Source: DATCJA01 sp963814955 (lineage in GTDB: Bacteria > Acidobacteriota > Vicinamibacteria > Vicinamibacterales > UBA2999). From it: a stretch of 64,000 nucleotides of DNA. Shown here in pieces: positions 42,432 to 50,953 of the stretch (position 1 is the first letter of the stretch; each line of letters begins with the position of its first letter). A program made the translations under genes and the position numbers. The stretch is from NCBI GenBank assembly GCA_963814955.1, contig CAWFEX010000016.1:1-64000 (forward strand). The letters run 5' to 3'. The notes below the pieces were generated by a model. It was not told the DNA's origin and searched no databases. It saw nothing but the letters and a program-made list of their open reading frames with translations.

Positions 42432-44615
42432 TTAACGGGCGAGCGGATCCGGCCGCATCTGGAACTTGTACACCTTGCGGCAGCGTGCCCTTGCCGCCTT
42501 CGATGTGCCACGGCGTGCGGTTCGCGGACGTCGTCCACAGGCCGCGTACCCTTCCAGCCGGCGCGCGGATCGTCGATGCGTCCGTCGATCTGCTTCACGA
42601 AGAAGCCAATCGGATACGGCACGCGCGCGACGGCCCATTTGCCGTTCTGCAGCACGAGCAGCGCGTCGGAGAGGTTGCCCGTGGCGATCGGAACGTTCTT
42701 TCCGGCGCCGAGCGTGTCGTACTTGTCCACCCAGTTGTAGTAGTTGGAGTCGGCGGCGGCCGATTCGGCCGTTGCCCTTGAAGTTCGGGCCGGGCACCGG
42801 GTAGAAGGACCAGCCCTCCTTGCAGTGCTTGCCGGTGGCGTTCGGGCCGTTCAACGGAGCCTTGCACTTGCGCCGATCGAAGCTGGCGTAGATGGCCGCT
42901 GGCCAGCACGGTCCAGACGACGCCGTTGGCGTCGACGTCCATGCCGCGCGGGCTGATAGCACGTGCTGCCCCGGCACCTGTCCGGTACGGCACTTCGTAG
43001 ATTTCCGCGAGCGTCGTCGATCGGCGGATTCGATCCGAGCGCGACGCGGACGACGGCGCCCGGGAATTCGTTGGCGTCGCCCCAGACCACACCGTCGACC
43101 GGGCTCACAGCGATCCGTAGAAGCTCGCGTCGATCCGCTTGTCCTTGGTCGGATCGACTGCAGCGTCCGGCTCCACCCACGCATCCTGCTTGCCGTTGCC
43201 GTTGGTGTCGAGAATGAGCGGCGCCCAGCCCTGTGCCTTCTGCGGGTCGCTTCGTTTCGTCGAGCACCTTCGTGTTGACCCAGCCGACGACGCCGCCGTT
43301 CCCCGACCAGATGGTGTTGTTGGCGTCGTGCGCGAAGTTGAGGTGGAACGTGCCGAAGCAGGTGTCGACGATGCGTCCACTGCTTCGTCTTCGGGTCGTA
43401 AACGGTGTACTGCCGGCCGCTGTTGTTGAGCGGGAACAGCTTCGCCGACGGATGCGTCGAGCCCTCCTTGCAGAACGCCGGGCTGTGCGGCGGGCGCGCG
43501 GGTGCGCGAGGTGTTCCACAGTCCGTCCCTTCTGGTCCATGACGTTGCTGTGCGCGATGACTCGGCTGCTCCAGTAGATCTCCTCGCCCCAGTACGGCGA
43601 GGCCACGCCGATCTTGCGACGGCTGCGGCGCAGCTTCTCGTCGAGGACCGGGAATCTTCACCTGCGCGAACTTGTGCTGCATCGGATCGAGGATCGTCAT
43701 GTTGTCCGAGCTGTTCTCGTGCACGCCGAATACCGGCCCGTTGGCGTTGACGCGTCGGGTTGCGCTTGTCGCTCGCCACCGCGTCGTGGAAATACTCGCG
43801 ATCGCGTCGCCCAGTCCCACAGGGTGACGACGAAGTTGCGCTCGACGCCCTGCGGCCGCGGCGGCGCCTGCGGGATATTCGCCGCCGGCGATCCGATCGG
43901 TCCAGTCGGCGAACATCTTCAGCACGCGGTCCCTGCCGAAGCGATTCGTGTTCGCGTACATTCCGGCGCCGCCGTCGATGCCTGCCTGCAGCCGGTGGTT
44001 CCACGCCTCGACCGACGTTCCGAACTTGCCGAGGTTCTGGCGGCATCTCGCGCGTCGCCTTGTTGCCCATCTGGTGGCACGGGCGTGCACGTGGACGTCT
44101 TGATGTTGTTGATCCACTGCGCCTGGCTGCGCATGCGCTTCGGAAATGCCGTTCCCCTTTTCGCCGGTGCCGGGGAACTCGCTCTTGTCGGGCGGCTGAC
44201 CAGCGCGTACCAGTAGTTCGCCGGGTAGTACTCGGCTGCGGCGCGCGGGTTGGGCGCCTGAGTGGCCGTGAGATTCACGGTCCGTCCGGGCGCGCTCGTC
44301 ACTTTCGCCGAGTCCACCAGACCGTAGCCGCGAACCCAGACGCTGTAGTTGCCCTTCGGCAGATCCGGAACCACGTAGCGGCCGCGGTCGTCGGTCACCA
44401 CGATCTTGCGCCATCTTCGTCGGCAGATCGGTGGTCTCCGCAATCACCCATACGCCGGCTTCGGGACCTCTCGTGCTGGTCACGACGCCGCCAATGTCAT
44501 CATTGTCGATACGAGGGGCGTCCCCGCCTTGTGCGGTGGCCCTCGTCATCGATACGGCGAGGAATGCTGTCAGCGCTAGGCCGAGCATCCCCAGGGACAA
44601 GGTCCGTCTCGTCAT
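42432..44615 (-). pseudogene. Carboxypeptidase-regulatory-domain / heme c / propeller protein, riddled with frameshifts
   Basis: ATG 44615 starts a signal peptide (MTRRTLSLGMLGLALTAFLA). The first segment, PRIDNDDIGGVVTSTRGPEA and DDRGRYVVPDLPKGNYSVWV, is a CarboxypepD_reg-like domain. Further on one surplus C hides the heme motif TSTCTPCHQMGNKATREMP near 44060. Then follow FGTSVEAWNHRLQAGIDGGA, NSSDNMTILDPMQHKFAQVK, VASPYWGEEIYWSSRVIAHS, and MDVDANGVVWTVLASGH, the last typical of NHL/Vgb-type propellers. These fit a cytochrome-containing lyase-like secreted protein of about 730 residues. I count at least eight changes of frame. Every correct segment is well conserved, so I favour many local assembly errors over real decay, but the density here is much higher than elsewhere. 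The coordinates span from the start codon to the TAA at 42432, taken as the final frame. Confidence 0.65.
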
Positions 44616-44797
44616 CGTGGCTCCCTCCTGCCTGTTTGTCCGCCTTCTGTCACGTCAGGTCGAATAGCACCCCGTGGGCCCCGCCGAAGCTGCAGCGCGA
44701 AGGCGGGCGATCCGTGATTTTATCCCGTAACCAGCCACCGGCTCCATACGTATCCCGGCAGCCACTCTGGGTGCAGGGGCCGACCTTGGTGTAGGGC

Positions 44798-44823
44798 GGG
44801 CCGACCTCAAGGTCGGCCCCTAC
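44798..44823. repeat. 3'-end hairpin (GTAG/CTAC family)
   Basis: Arms GGGCCGACCT and AGGTCGGCCC around CA (44798-44819), followed by CTAC. It starts 7 bases from the DUF5916 stop (44827, minus strand). A half copy lies at about 44775-44787. Confidence 0.82.
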
Positions 44824-44826
44824 TGG

Positions 44827-47094
44827 TCAAAACCGGAGCAGACGGGTCAATTTGACAGCGAACGACCGATTCTGCAGCGCCGGGTAGCTTCGGGAGGCGC
44901 TGTCGCGCCCGTCGCTGTAGACGACGAACAGTTCGCTGCCGGGGCTGTACTCCCATCGCATCCGGGCGCTCGACGAGAGCGAGTGCAAACTGGGATTGAA
45001 CTGCGTCAGAGCGCTGAATCCGAGCCTCGCGGTCGGGGCGACGCCAAATCGCATCCCCACGAGCCGGGCGTCGAAGTCGCCATATGGCAGGCGCACCCAG
45101 TTCAGCGCGATATTCGGCTCCACACCGAAGTGGGCCGACAGCCCCAGGCGTCCGCTGTAGGTGACCGACGTGCGGGTACCTTCGTAAAAGGATCCGTGCG
45201 AGGCGGAAAGCCTTCCCGAGATCATCCGCTGCTGACCGAGGTTGTAGGTCACGTTCAGCGTGTCGTAGTCGTAGCCTCCGGCTGGCACCACCACTCCGGG
45301 TGAGATGGCGAAGTCGAACGGCAGCAGCTCGTATTGCCGCGTGGCGATCACGACGACCTCGTCGCTGCTGTTGAATTCCACGCCGAACCGGCCCGAGATC
45401 GATCGATCCTCCAGAGTGTCGCCGGCGGCATCCGAAAGGTAGTCGACGTCCGCCTGCCAGGTCAGCATGCGCACGAGACGTCCGCGTCTGAGGCGCGGGC
45501 TGAAGCGGGCGGTGAACGAGCTCATCGCGAAATCCGTTCGTCGCACGAATCCAACTTCCGGATTGAAGTTCGATTCGACGACGAGGCGGTCGACCTCCAG
45601 GCCGTAACGATCGCCTGCGTAACTGAACCGTCCGCGATAACTCTGATCGTCCCCGCGAACCTGCGGTGACGCCGTGCGCGCCCAGTACAGATTTGCCTGC
45701 ACGTTCTCGAAGAAACGCAGGTCGGCGTCGACGCCGGCCGTCGCATGGTCGCCGGCGCCGGAAGCCGCCGGCCAGCGGCCCGTGGCTATCGCGCCCACGC
45801 TGCTGCGGCGGAGGATATTGCGCCGCAGCCGCAGCGCGGAGAACGTCGTGGTCACGGCGTCGGCCGACGGCTTTTCATCGGTCGTAATGGCCAACGCGCC
45901 CACGTCGAATCGCCCCGCCTTTCCCGTGACACGGCCGCCGGCCAGAACGGGTACGGACTGGCCCGCGTTCAACCCGATGCGGCGGCTGAAGAACATGATC
46001 GGAAGCACGCCGGACGCGCGCTGTCCGGACACGCCGCCAAAATCGAATATGCCCTGGCCCTCGAGAAAGAAGTCGCGTTTTTCTGGAAAGAACAGGTTGA
46101 AGCGCGTCAGATTGATCTGCTGCTCGTCCTCTTCGACCTGCGCGAAATCGGTGTTGACCGTCACATCCGCGGTAAGGCCGCGGGTGAGCCCGTACTTCAC
46201 GTCGATGCCGGCGTTGGCGCTTACGTCGTTGTTGTACGGCGTGCGCGACACGCGATCGGTGGCCAGCGAGGAAACGGCGTATGGCTTGAGCTCCAGGTTC
46301 ATCGACTGTGCAGGCGTCTCGAGCCCGACAAGCCGGGCGGCAACCGCCATCTGCGCGACACCGTTGCCGCTGTAGGAGGCTGGCACGCGCGTCAGGTTCG
46401 AGGTTTCGTTCTTCGATTTGACGACACGCCTTACGTTGATGCCCCAGGTCTGCGGGCCGGAGGATCGATAGCGCAGCGATTTGAATGGAATCGCCATCTC
46501 GACCGTCCACGCAGTGTCCGAGCGCGATGTCTTGACGTCCCACACCGTGTTCCAGTTGAGATTGAAGGTGCCGTCGGCAACGTACTGATCGCGCAGCGCG
46601 CCTATCGGATTGGTCTGGAAGAAAAAGGCATTACGCTGGTCGAAGAACGTGTCGAGGGTGACACTGAGGTTGTCGTTCACCGAAAAGATATTGCCGTTGT
46701 CGCGGCGTAACTCGTCGGCGACGATGCGATCCGCCTGGCTGTCGTAGCAGCGCGCCGCAACGTAGAGATTGTCCTCGTCAAAGAAGACCCAGATTTCGGT
46801 CGGTTCGGTCGCCGGTATTCCCTCGACCGGCAGCTGCTGGATGAACCCGTCGATCGGTTGGACCGTACTGTACGCCTCGTCGTCGAGACGTCCGTCGAGC
46901 CGGAGCGGCTGAGTGATGCGGACGGCGCGAACGGTTGCGCGACCCCTGTCGTCGCGCGTCACCGTCTCGGGTGCAACCGGTGCGGCCGGTCCCACGTCCT
47001 GTAGAGGGTCGGGTTCCTGTGCCGCCGACGGCACGACGCCCGCCGCGAGCAACAGGACACACACCGCCGAACGACGAAGGAAGCCGCGCTGCAA
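44827..47094 (-). CDS. DUF5916 family outer-membrane protein with CBM9-like domain
   Basis: This encodes about 755 residues if started at TTG 47094 (LQRGFLRRSAVCVLLLAAGV, a signal peptide cut near PSAAQ). The N-terminal part is a family-9 carbohydrate-binding-like domain (RITQPLRLDGRLDDEAYSTV, TEIWVFFDEDNLYVAARCYD, SRSDTAWTVEMAIPFKSLRY). The C-terminal DUF5916 domain is a beta-barrel (NADVTVNTDFAQVEEDEQQI-type strand, LFFPEKRDFFLEGQGIFDFG, QANLYWARTASPQVRGDD) ending in FAVKLTRLLRF with a terminal phenylalanine, as expected for barrel assembly. The upstream frame reads straight on from the FG-GAP gene (GAVYVLSDPDNAGASPT) without a stop, so the start is not certain. The function of DUF5916 is unknown. 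It is the last gene of a leftward cluster. Confidence 0.82.
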   Translation of the reverse strand: MQRGFLRRSAVCVLLLAAGVVPSAAQEPDPLQDVGPAAPVAPETVTRDDRGRATVRAVRITQPLRLDGRLDDEAYSTVQPIDGFIQQLPVEGIPATEPTEIWVFFDEDNLYVAARCYDSQADRIVADELRRDNGNIFSVNDNLSVTLDTFFDQRNAFFFQTNPIGALRDQYVADGTFNLNWNTVWDVKTSRSDTAWTVEMAIPFKSLRYRSSGPQTWGINVRRVVKSKNETSNLTRVPASYSGNGVAQMAVAARLVGLETPAQSMNLELKPYAVSSLATDRVSRTPYNNDVSANAGIDVKYGLTRGLTADVTVNTDFAQVEEDEQQINLTRFNLFFPEKRDFFLEGQGIFDFGGVSGQRASGVLPIMFFSRRIGLNAGQSVPVLAGGRVTGKAGRFDVGALAITTDEKPSADAVTTTFSALRLRRNILRRSSVGAIATGRWPAASGAGDHATAGVDADLRFFENVQANLYWARTASPQVRGDDQSYRGRFSYAGDRYGLEVDRLVVESNFNPEVGFVRRTDFAMSSFTARFSPRLRRGRLVRMLTWQADVDYLSDAAGDTLEDRSISGRFGVEFNSSDEVVVIATRQYELLPFDFAISPGVVVPAGGYDYDTLNVTYNLGQQRMISGRLSASHGSFYEGTRTSVTYSGRLGLSAHFGVEPNIALNWVRLPYGDFDARLVGMRFGVAPTARLGFSALTQFNPSLHSLSSSARMRWEYSPGSELFVVYSDGRDSASRSYPALQNRSFAVKLTRLLRF

Positions 47095-47113
47095 CGTGGG
47101 AGACGCGCCGGCG

Positions 47114-48754
47114 TTATCGGGGTCGGATAACACGTAAACCGCGCCGGCCTCGTCCACCGAGTTATCGGCCATACTTCCGTTGACGCCCGTTGCGCCGCTG
47201 TCTTCGCCCCGGGCGCCCACCGACGAGCGTACGCCCGTCACGGCTCAGGGCAACTGATCCGCCGAACTCGTCGTACGCCTGCGTATTCGAGCCTTTGATG
47301 TAAGCCTGTTGCCTCCACATGGCGTCGTTGCGTGTGAACAAGTACACGGCCCCCGCTTCCTCGGCCGATTCGTCCTTCTGGATGCCGTTGAAGCCTTGCG
47401 CGGAGCTGTCTTCGTTTTGCGCGCCGGCCGCGAGTGTGGCGCCGTCGCCGCTCAACGCCAGACGAACGCCGAACCAGTCGTTCTGTCCGGTGTTCGACGC
47501 TTTCACATACGCCTGCTGCGTCCACGTCGTCCCGTTGCGCGCAAATATCGCGATCGCCCCGGCCGACTGGTTGGCCTTCTGATCGGCGGCGCCAACGTCG
47601 GAAGGGGCATTGACTACTCCAGTGCAGAGACAGTCCTCGTCTATCGATCCCATTGCGAGCGTGTTGCCGTCGTCACTCAGTGCGACCGACACGCCCCAGG
47701 AATCGCCGCCTTCGGAGTTCCACGTCTTCAGATATGCCTCCCGCGTCCATGTCGAACCCTTGCGCGCGTAGACGTAGCCGGCGCCGGAACCGTTCCGCAT
47801 CATGTCGATCGGTGCATTGACGGTTCTGCCGGATCCACCTTCGTCGTAAACGCCCACCGCCAGCGTGTTGCCGTCTGCATTGAGCGACAGTGAATAACCG
47901 AATTGATCTCCGGCAATCGCCATGGGCGGAGCGTCGGACTTGATGTATGCCTGCTGCGTCCACGTATTTGCGCTTCTGGCGTACACGTACACGGCACCGG
48001 CCGTCAGTGCGGACTCGTCTTTCTGGTTTCCATTGACTCCGCTGCCGTTGCTGTCTTCGCTCGGTGCGCCTACGGCGAGCGTGTTGCCATCGTCGCTGAG
48101 CGCCAGCGAGAAGCCGAATTGATCGCCTTCGCCCGGAATGTCACCCTCGCCGGCGTTGCCGGTGTTCGAGGCCTTTATGTAGGCCTGCTGCGTCCACGCG
48201 CCGCCCCGTCGCACGAACACGTACACGGCGCCTGCCTGGGGGATGGAATTGTCGTCCTGGTTGCCGTTGACACCGGTCGCGGCGCTCGACTCCCAGAACG
48301 CGGCAACGGCCATCGTGTTGCCGTCGGCGCTCAGCGCGACGGTGTTCCCGAAGTGATCGCCGTTTCCCGCGTTCGATGCTTTCACGTAGGCCTGCTGGGC
48401 CCAGGCGTTGCCGCTCCGGCTGAAGACGTAGACCGCTCCGGCGTTGTAGGCCGAGTCGTCGTTCTGATTGCCGTTGATGCCGCGTGCGTTGCTGCTTTCG
48501 TGCTGAGCGCCGACCGCGATCGTGTTTCCGTCGCCGCTGACGGCGACGCCGTTTCCGATGTGGCCGTCGAGCGCGCCGCCCTCGCCGAAGTGATCGAACA
48601 TGCCGGGATTAGAAGCCTTCAAGTAGGCAGTCTGCCGCATCGGCTGCCCTGAGGAGAACAGGGGCCAAAACGGAGGGGTCTGCGCTGCGATGACCGCGAC
48701 GCCAACCGTACACACACAGACCACCACCGTGGTCCAGACCAGCCTCCGATTCAT
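47114..48754 (-). CDS. Secreted FG-GAP repeat protein, copy 3 (frameshifted C-terminus)
   Basis: ATG 48754 (MNRRLVWTTVVVCVCTVGVA) has TGGAGGCG upstream and starts a signal peptide. Seven FG-GAP repeats follow, again with WTQQAYVKASNTGxxDxF, VALSGDG or VALSDDG and GAVYVF-type ends. It lacks the inserts seen in copies 1 and 2 except ECLCTGVVNAPSDVGAADQ-like cysteines in the fifth repeat. Near 47222 one surplus G shifts the frame; the repaired sequence gives RTLVVGARGEDSGATGVNGS. The last strand is GAVYV, after which the stop may be the TAA at 47114 (with another shift) or the frame may run on into the DUF5916 protein. The start of the next gene is only about 20 bases away. Length is about 546 residues. 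Confidence 0.78.
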
Positions 48755-48801
48755 GAGGACGCCTCCAGAAAATAGATGATGACGGGCGGGGCGGATTGTA
48801 C

Positions 48802-48833
48802 AAAAAAAGGGCCACACAATCTCTCGGTGGCCC
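48802..48833 (-). terminator. Rho-independent terminator
   Basis: Read on the minus strand, GGGCCAC and GTGGCCC form a 7-bp stem around an 11-base loop, followed by seven T. It lies after the DUF6152 stop (48914) and before the FG-GAP copy 3 start (48754), so it separates the two transcripts. It is the only canonical T-tailed terminator I noticed in the window. Confidence 0.85.
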
Positions 48834-48845
48834 GTGGCTCTTGTC

Positions 48846-48913
48846 GGGACGCCTGAAGGTCTCCCGCTACCTCCGACGCTGGCGCCGCTGTCCGGAGACC
48901 TGAAAATCTCCGG
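48846..48913. repeat. Two imperfect 3'-end hairpins
   Basis: Copy 1 (48846-48865) has GGGACGCCT and AGGTCTCCC around GA, with mismatches. Copy 2 (48892-48913) has CCGGAGACCT and AAATCTCCGG around GA and directly abuts the DUF6152 stop codon. Each is followed by CTAC. Confidence 0.65.
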
Positions 48914-49330
48914 CTACTGCGCGGTCGGCGGCGGCTGTCCGTAGTTCGCGTTCTGCATCACTACTTTGCCTGAATCAGCGAGGACGACACGCGCGCGCTC
49001 GGTCAGGTTCATGTACGGCGCGCCGCTCTTCAGCCGCCGGCCTGTGAGTGTCACCTTCGTTCCAGTCTTCACCTCGGTGGTCCAGCCGCTTTTGATGAGC
49101 TGCTGCGCACCACCCATCTCGGCCTGCCACCTTACCGTCTTGCCTTCGGTGGGCACGTCGAGCACGAGAATCGAGTGGGGGTTGACCAGCTGCGTCTCGA
49201 TGACCGTCCCCGTGATCTCGACGACGTCCTCGATGTAGCGTCCGGCATCACCGTGGTGCGCCCACGCAGCACCCGAGAGCACCAGCGAACCTGCGGCCAT
49301 GCAAACTGCCATGTATGGAATTTTTTTCAC
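48914..49330 (-). CDS. DUF6152 family secreted protein
   Basis: I prefer GTG 49330 (VKKIPYMAVCMAAGSLVLSG), preceded by GCAGGAGGGG about 8 bases upstream, giving 138 residues. The signal peptide is cut before AHHGDAG, the family's usual mature start. The body has VEITGTVIETQLVNPHSILV, KTVRWQAEMGGAQQLIKSGW, TGTKVTLTGRRLKSGAPYMN and a C-terminal RARVVLADSGKVVMQNA, all standard for DUF6152. The family is abundant in Acidobacteriota and unknown in function. It is probably cotranscribed with the downstream di-heme cytochrome's neighbours only if the promoter lies upstream of 49484. A terminator follows at 48802-48833. The paralogue at 4977-5402 is much diverged. Confidence 0.87.
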   Translation of the reverse strand: MKKIPYMAVCMAAGSLVLSGAAWAHHGDAGRYIEDVVEITGTVIETQLVNPHSILVLDVPTEGKTVRWQAEMGGAQQLIKSGWTTEVKTGTKVTLTGRRLKSGAPYMNLTERARVVLADSGKVVMQNANYGQPPPTAQ

Positions 49331-49425
49331 TGCCGAACCCCTCCTGCCCGGGCCAGACACTCGAGAAACTGGCACCTGACGGCGTATGTTCACTATACCC
49401 CCGTGGCCGTCTCAACAGCAATCGC

Positions 49426-49482
49426 GGCGGCTGAAGCCGCCTCGCTACACATGCCCGTAGCGCGCAGGCTTCAGCCTGCGCG
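49426..49482. repeat. Two 3'-end hairpins
   Basis: Copy 1 is GGCGGCTGAAGCCGCC (49426-49441), followed by TCGCTAC. Copy 2 (49461-49482) has 10-base arms CGCGCAGGCT and AGCCTGCGCG around TC, preceded by GTAG. Copy 2 ends one base from the cytochrome stop at 49484. Confidence 0.86.
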
Positions 49483-49483
49483 T

Positions 49484-50641
49484 CTAATAAGGTTTCGGCG
49501 GTCCTGGCCGGGTGAATCGCGCTGCATCGATTGCAACATTGGGCTGAATCTCGCTGACCTCGAAATTCGACCGGCCGTCGAGCCACGTCATCGTCCATTT
49601 GAATGGAAGTTTGACCCCCGCTACGTCGCGGAAGTCCGAATAGTCCATCTGCACCGGCAGCCGTCCGACGGGCGACGGCGTCGAACGCACGGCGCGCGTC
49701 AACAAGCCGGTTTCCTGATCGAAGTACAGCGTCACAAGTGCGGCGCCTTTGTTGCCTTGCACCGCAAGTACCGAGCGATCGTTGATGAAGTCGTTGCTCG
49801 AGCGCATGTTGGTGAGCGCGTTCTTGATGTTGGCCGGGAACATCAGCTCGGCGTCGGCCCTGGCCGAATCGAGCTCCGCCCCGTGGAGTTCCATGACACT
49901 CACGGGCTTGAATGGCGCTGACACCCAGCCGGCAGTCCCGCTGAAGACGGTCGTGTTGTCTCCCGCTTCCTTGTCGCGCACGATGACCGCTCTCTGATTC
50001 GGCGCTTTCGCGTAGATTTCCACGGGCCGCGGAAATCCCTCTGGCCCGTATCCCGAATACGTTCCCTTCGCGGCGTAGCTGGTGAGCTTCGCGGCGCGAT
50101 CCGCTCCTCCGATCGCCTGGAGATACTTATCAAGAATCTGAGCCGCGTCCGGCGTTCCTGGGGGTCCCGGTGCGAGCAGCACGTCGAGCTCGTCGGGCGC
50201 CGGTGTCCCGTACAGCATCACGAGGCTTGGCGTCACCTTGGGCCGGTTGCTCCCACGATGGCACGAGAAGCACGTGACGACCTGACGGCCGCCGAAGTAC
50301 TGCTTGTTCAGCTCGGTCATCATCGTGACCATGCGCCGTGCCATCTGCTTTCGCGGGCTGACGTCCTTGGCGTAGTTCGCCCAGTCGTTGGACGAGGCGG
50401 TGTGGCAGTCCTCGCACGAGAAACCAAGCGCCGCTGAAAACACACCCATCGTGCCCATGAACTCGTCCACGGGGATGCCGCGGAGCACGGTTACGTTCTT
50501 GAACACGTTCTCGGCCAGCAGCTGGTTCTGAGCCGTTGTCTGAGCCGGCGCCGTCTGACCATTGACGAATACAACAGCCAGCATCCACAACATGACCGTG
50601 CTCAGGACACTCCACACCATTGCTCTCGATCGAAACCTCAT
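49484..50641 (-). CDS. Di-heme c-type cytochrome of the reaction-centre cytochrome c subunit family, copy 2
   Basis: From ATG 50641 (MRFRSRAMVWSVLSTVMLWM) there are 385 residues with a signal peptide. The two heme motifs are CEDCH (76-80) and CFSCH (124-128), preceded by ENVFKNVTVLRGIPVDEF and NKQYFGGRQVVTCFSCHRGS. The C-terminal domain (PVQMDYSDFRDVAGVKLPFK, SEIQPNVAIDAARFTRPG) matches that of copy 1 at 2768-3910. Overall the two share the same layout and several long identical stretches. The gene is transcribed divergently from the other di-heme cytochrome (50954-51910), a pairing that suggests shared use of electron carriers. No photosynthetic reaction centre, quinone loop or bc1 gene is nearby. 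Confidence 0.9.
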   Translation of the reverse strand: MRFRSRAMVWSVLSTVMLWMLAVVFVNGQTAPAQTTAQNQLLAENVFKNVTVLRGIPVDEFMGTMGVFSAALGFSCEDCHTASSNDWANYAKDVSPRKQMARRMVTMMTELNKQYFGGRQVVTCFSCHRGSNRPKVTPSLVMLYGTPAPDELDVLLAPGPPGTPDAAQILDKYLQAIGGADRAAKLTSYAAKGTYSGYGPEGFPRPVEIYAKAPNQRAVIVRDKEAGDNTTVFSGTAGWVSAPFKPVSVMELHGAELDSARADAELMFPANIKNALTNMRSSNDFINDRSVLAVQGNKGAALVTLYFDQETGLLTRAVRSTPSPVGRLPVQMDYSDFRDVAGVKLPFKWTMTWLDGRSNFEVSEIQPNVAIDAARFTRPGPPKPY

Positions 50642-50953
50642 GTCGCCTCCGATGCGATCGTTTCCATTGTCCCCCACGATCGGCTTTGCGCGCAGGGGGG
50701 CAGTGTACCCCGTCATTTTGAGCCATGCGCAAAGGCTGCGCCAAGCCAATCATGTCGTGTGTTTCAGAAACCCCGGCGATCATGGATGCGCGGTGTGGCA
50801 TTTTTCGCGCACTGGCGGAAATCCGCGCGCAGCAGCGCGGCAACGCTTGGACCGCTGCCAAGGGCCTCCACCTTTGCCGTCACACGCGATCAGAGATATT
50901 CAGAGCGGAGCCCTTGGCTGGTTTATGATGGCCCCGGCACCGACGGAGGGTTT
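50642..50953. promoter_or_regulatory. Divergent promoter region between two cytochrome genes
   Basis: These 312 bases separate two divergently oriented di-heme cytochrome genes. Promoters for both must lie here. I see GC-rich palindromic stretches (GCGCAAAGGCTGCGC near 50728) and no credible ORF with Shine-Dalgarno. No specific operator is recognised. Confidence 0.45.
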
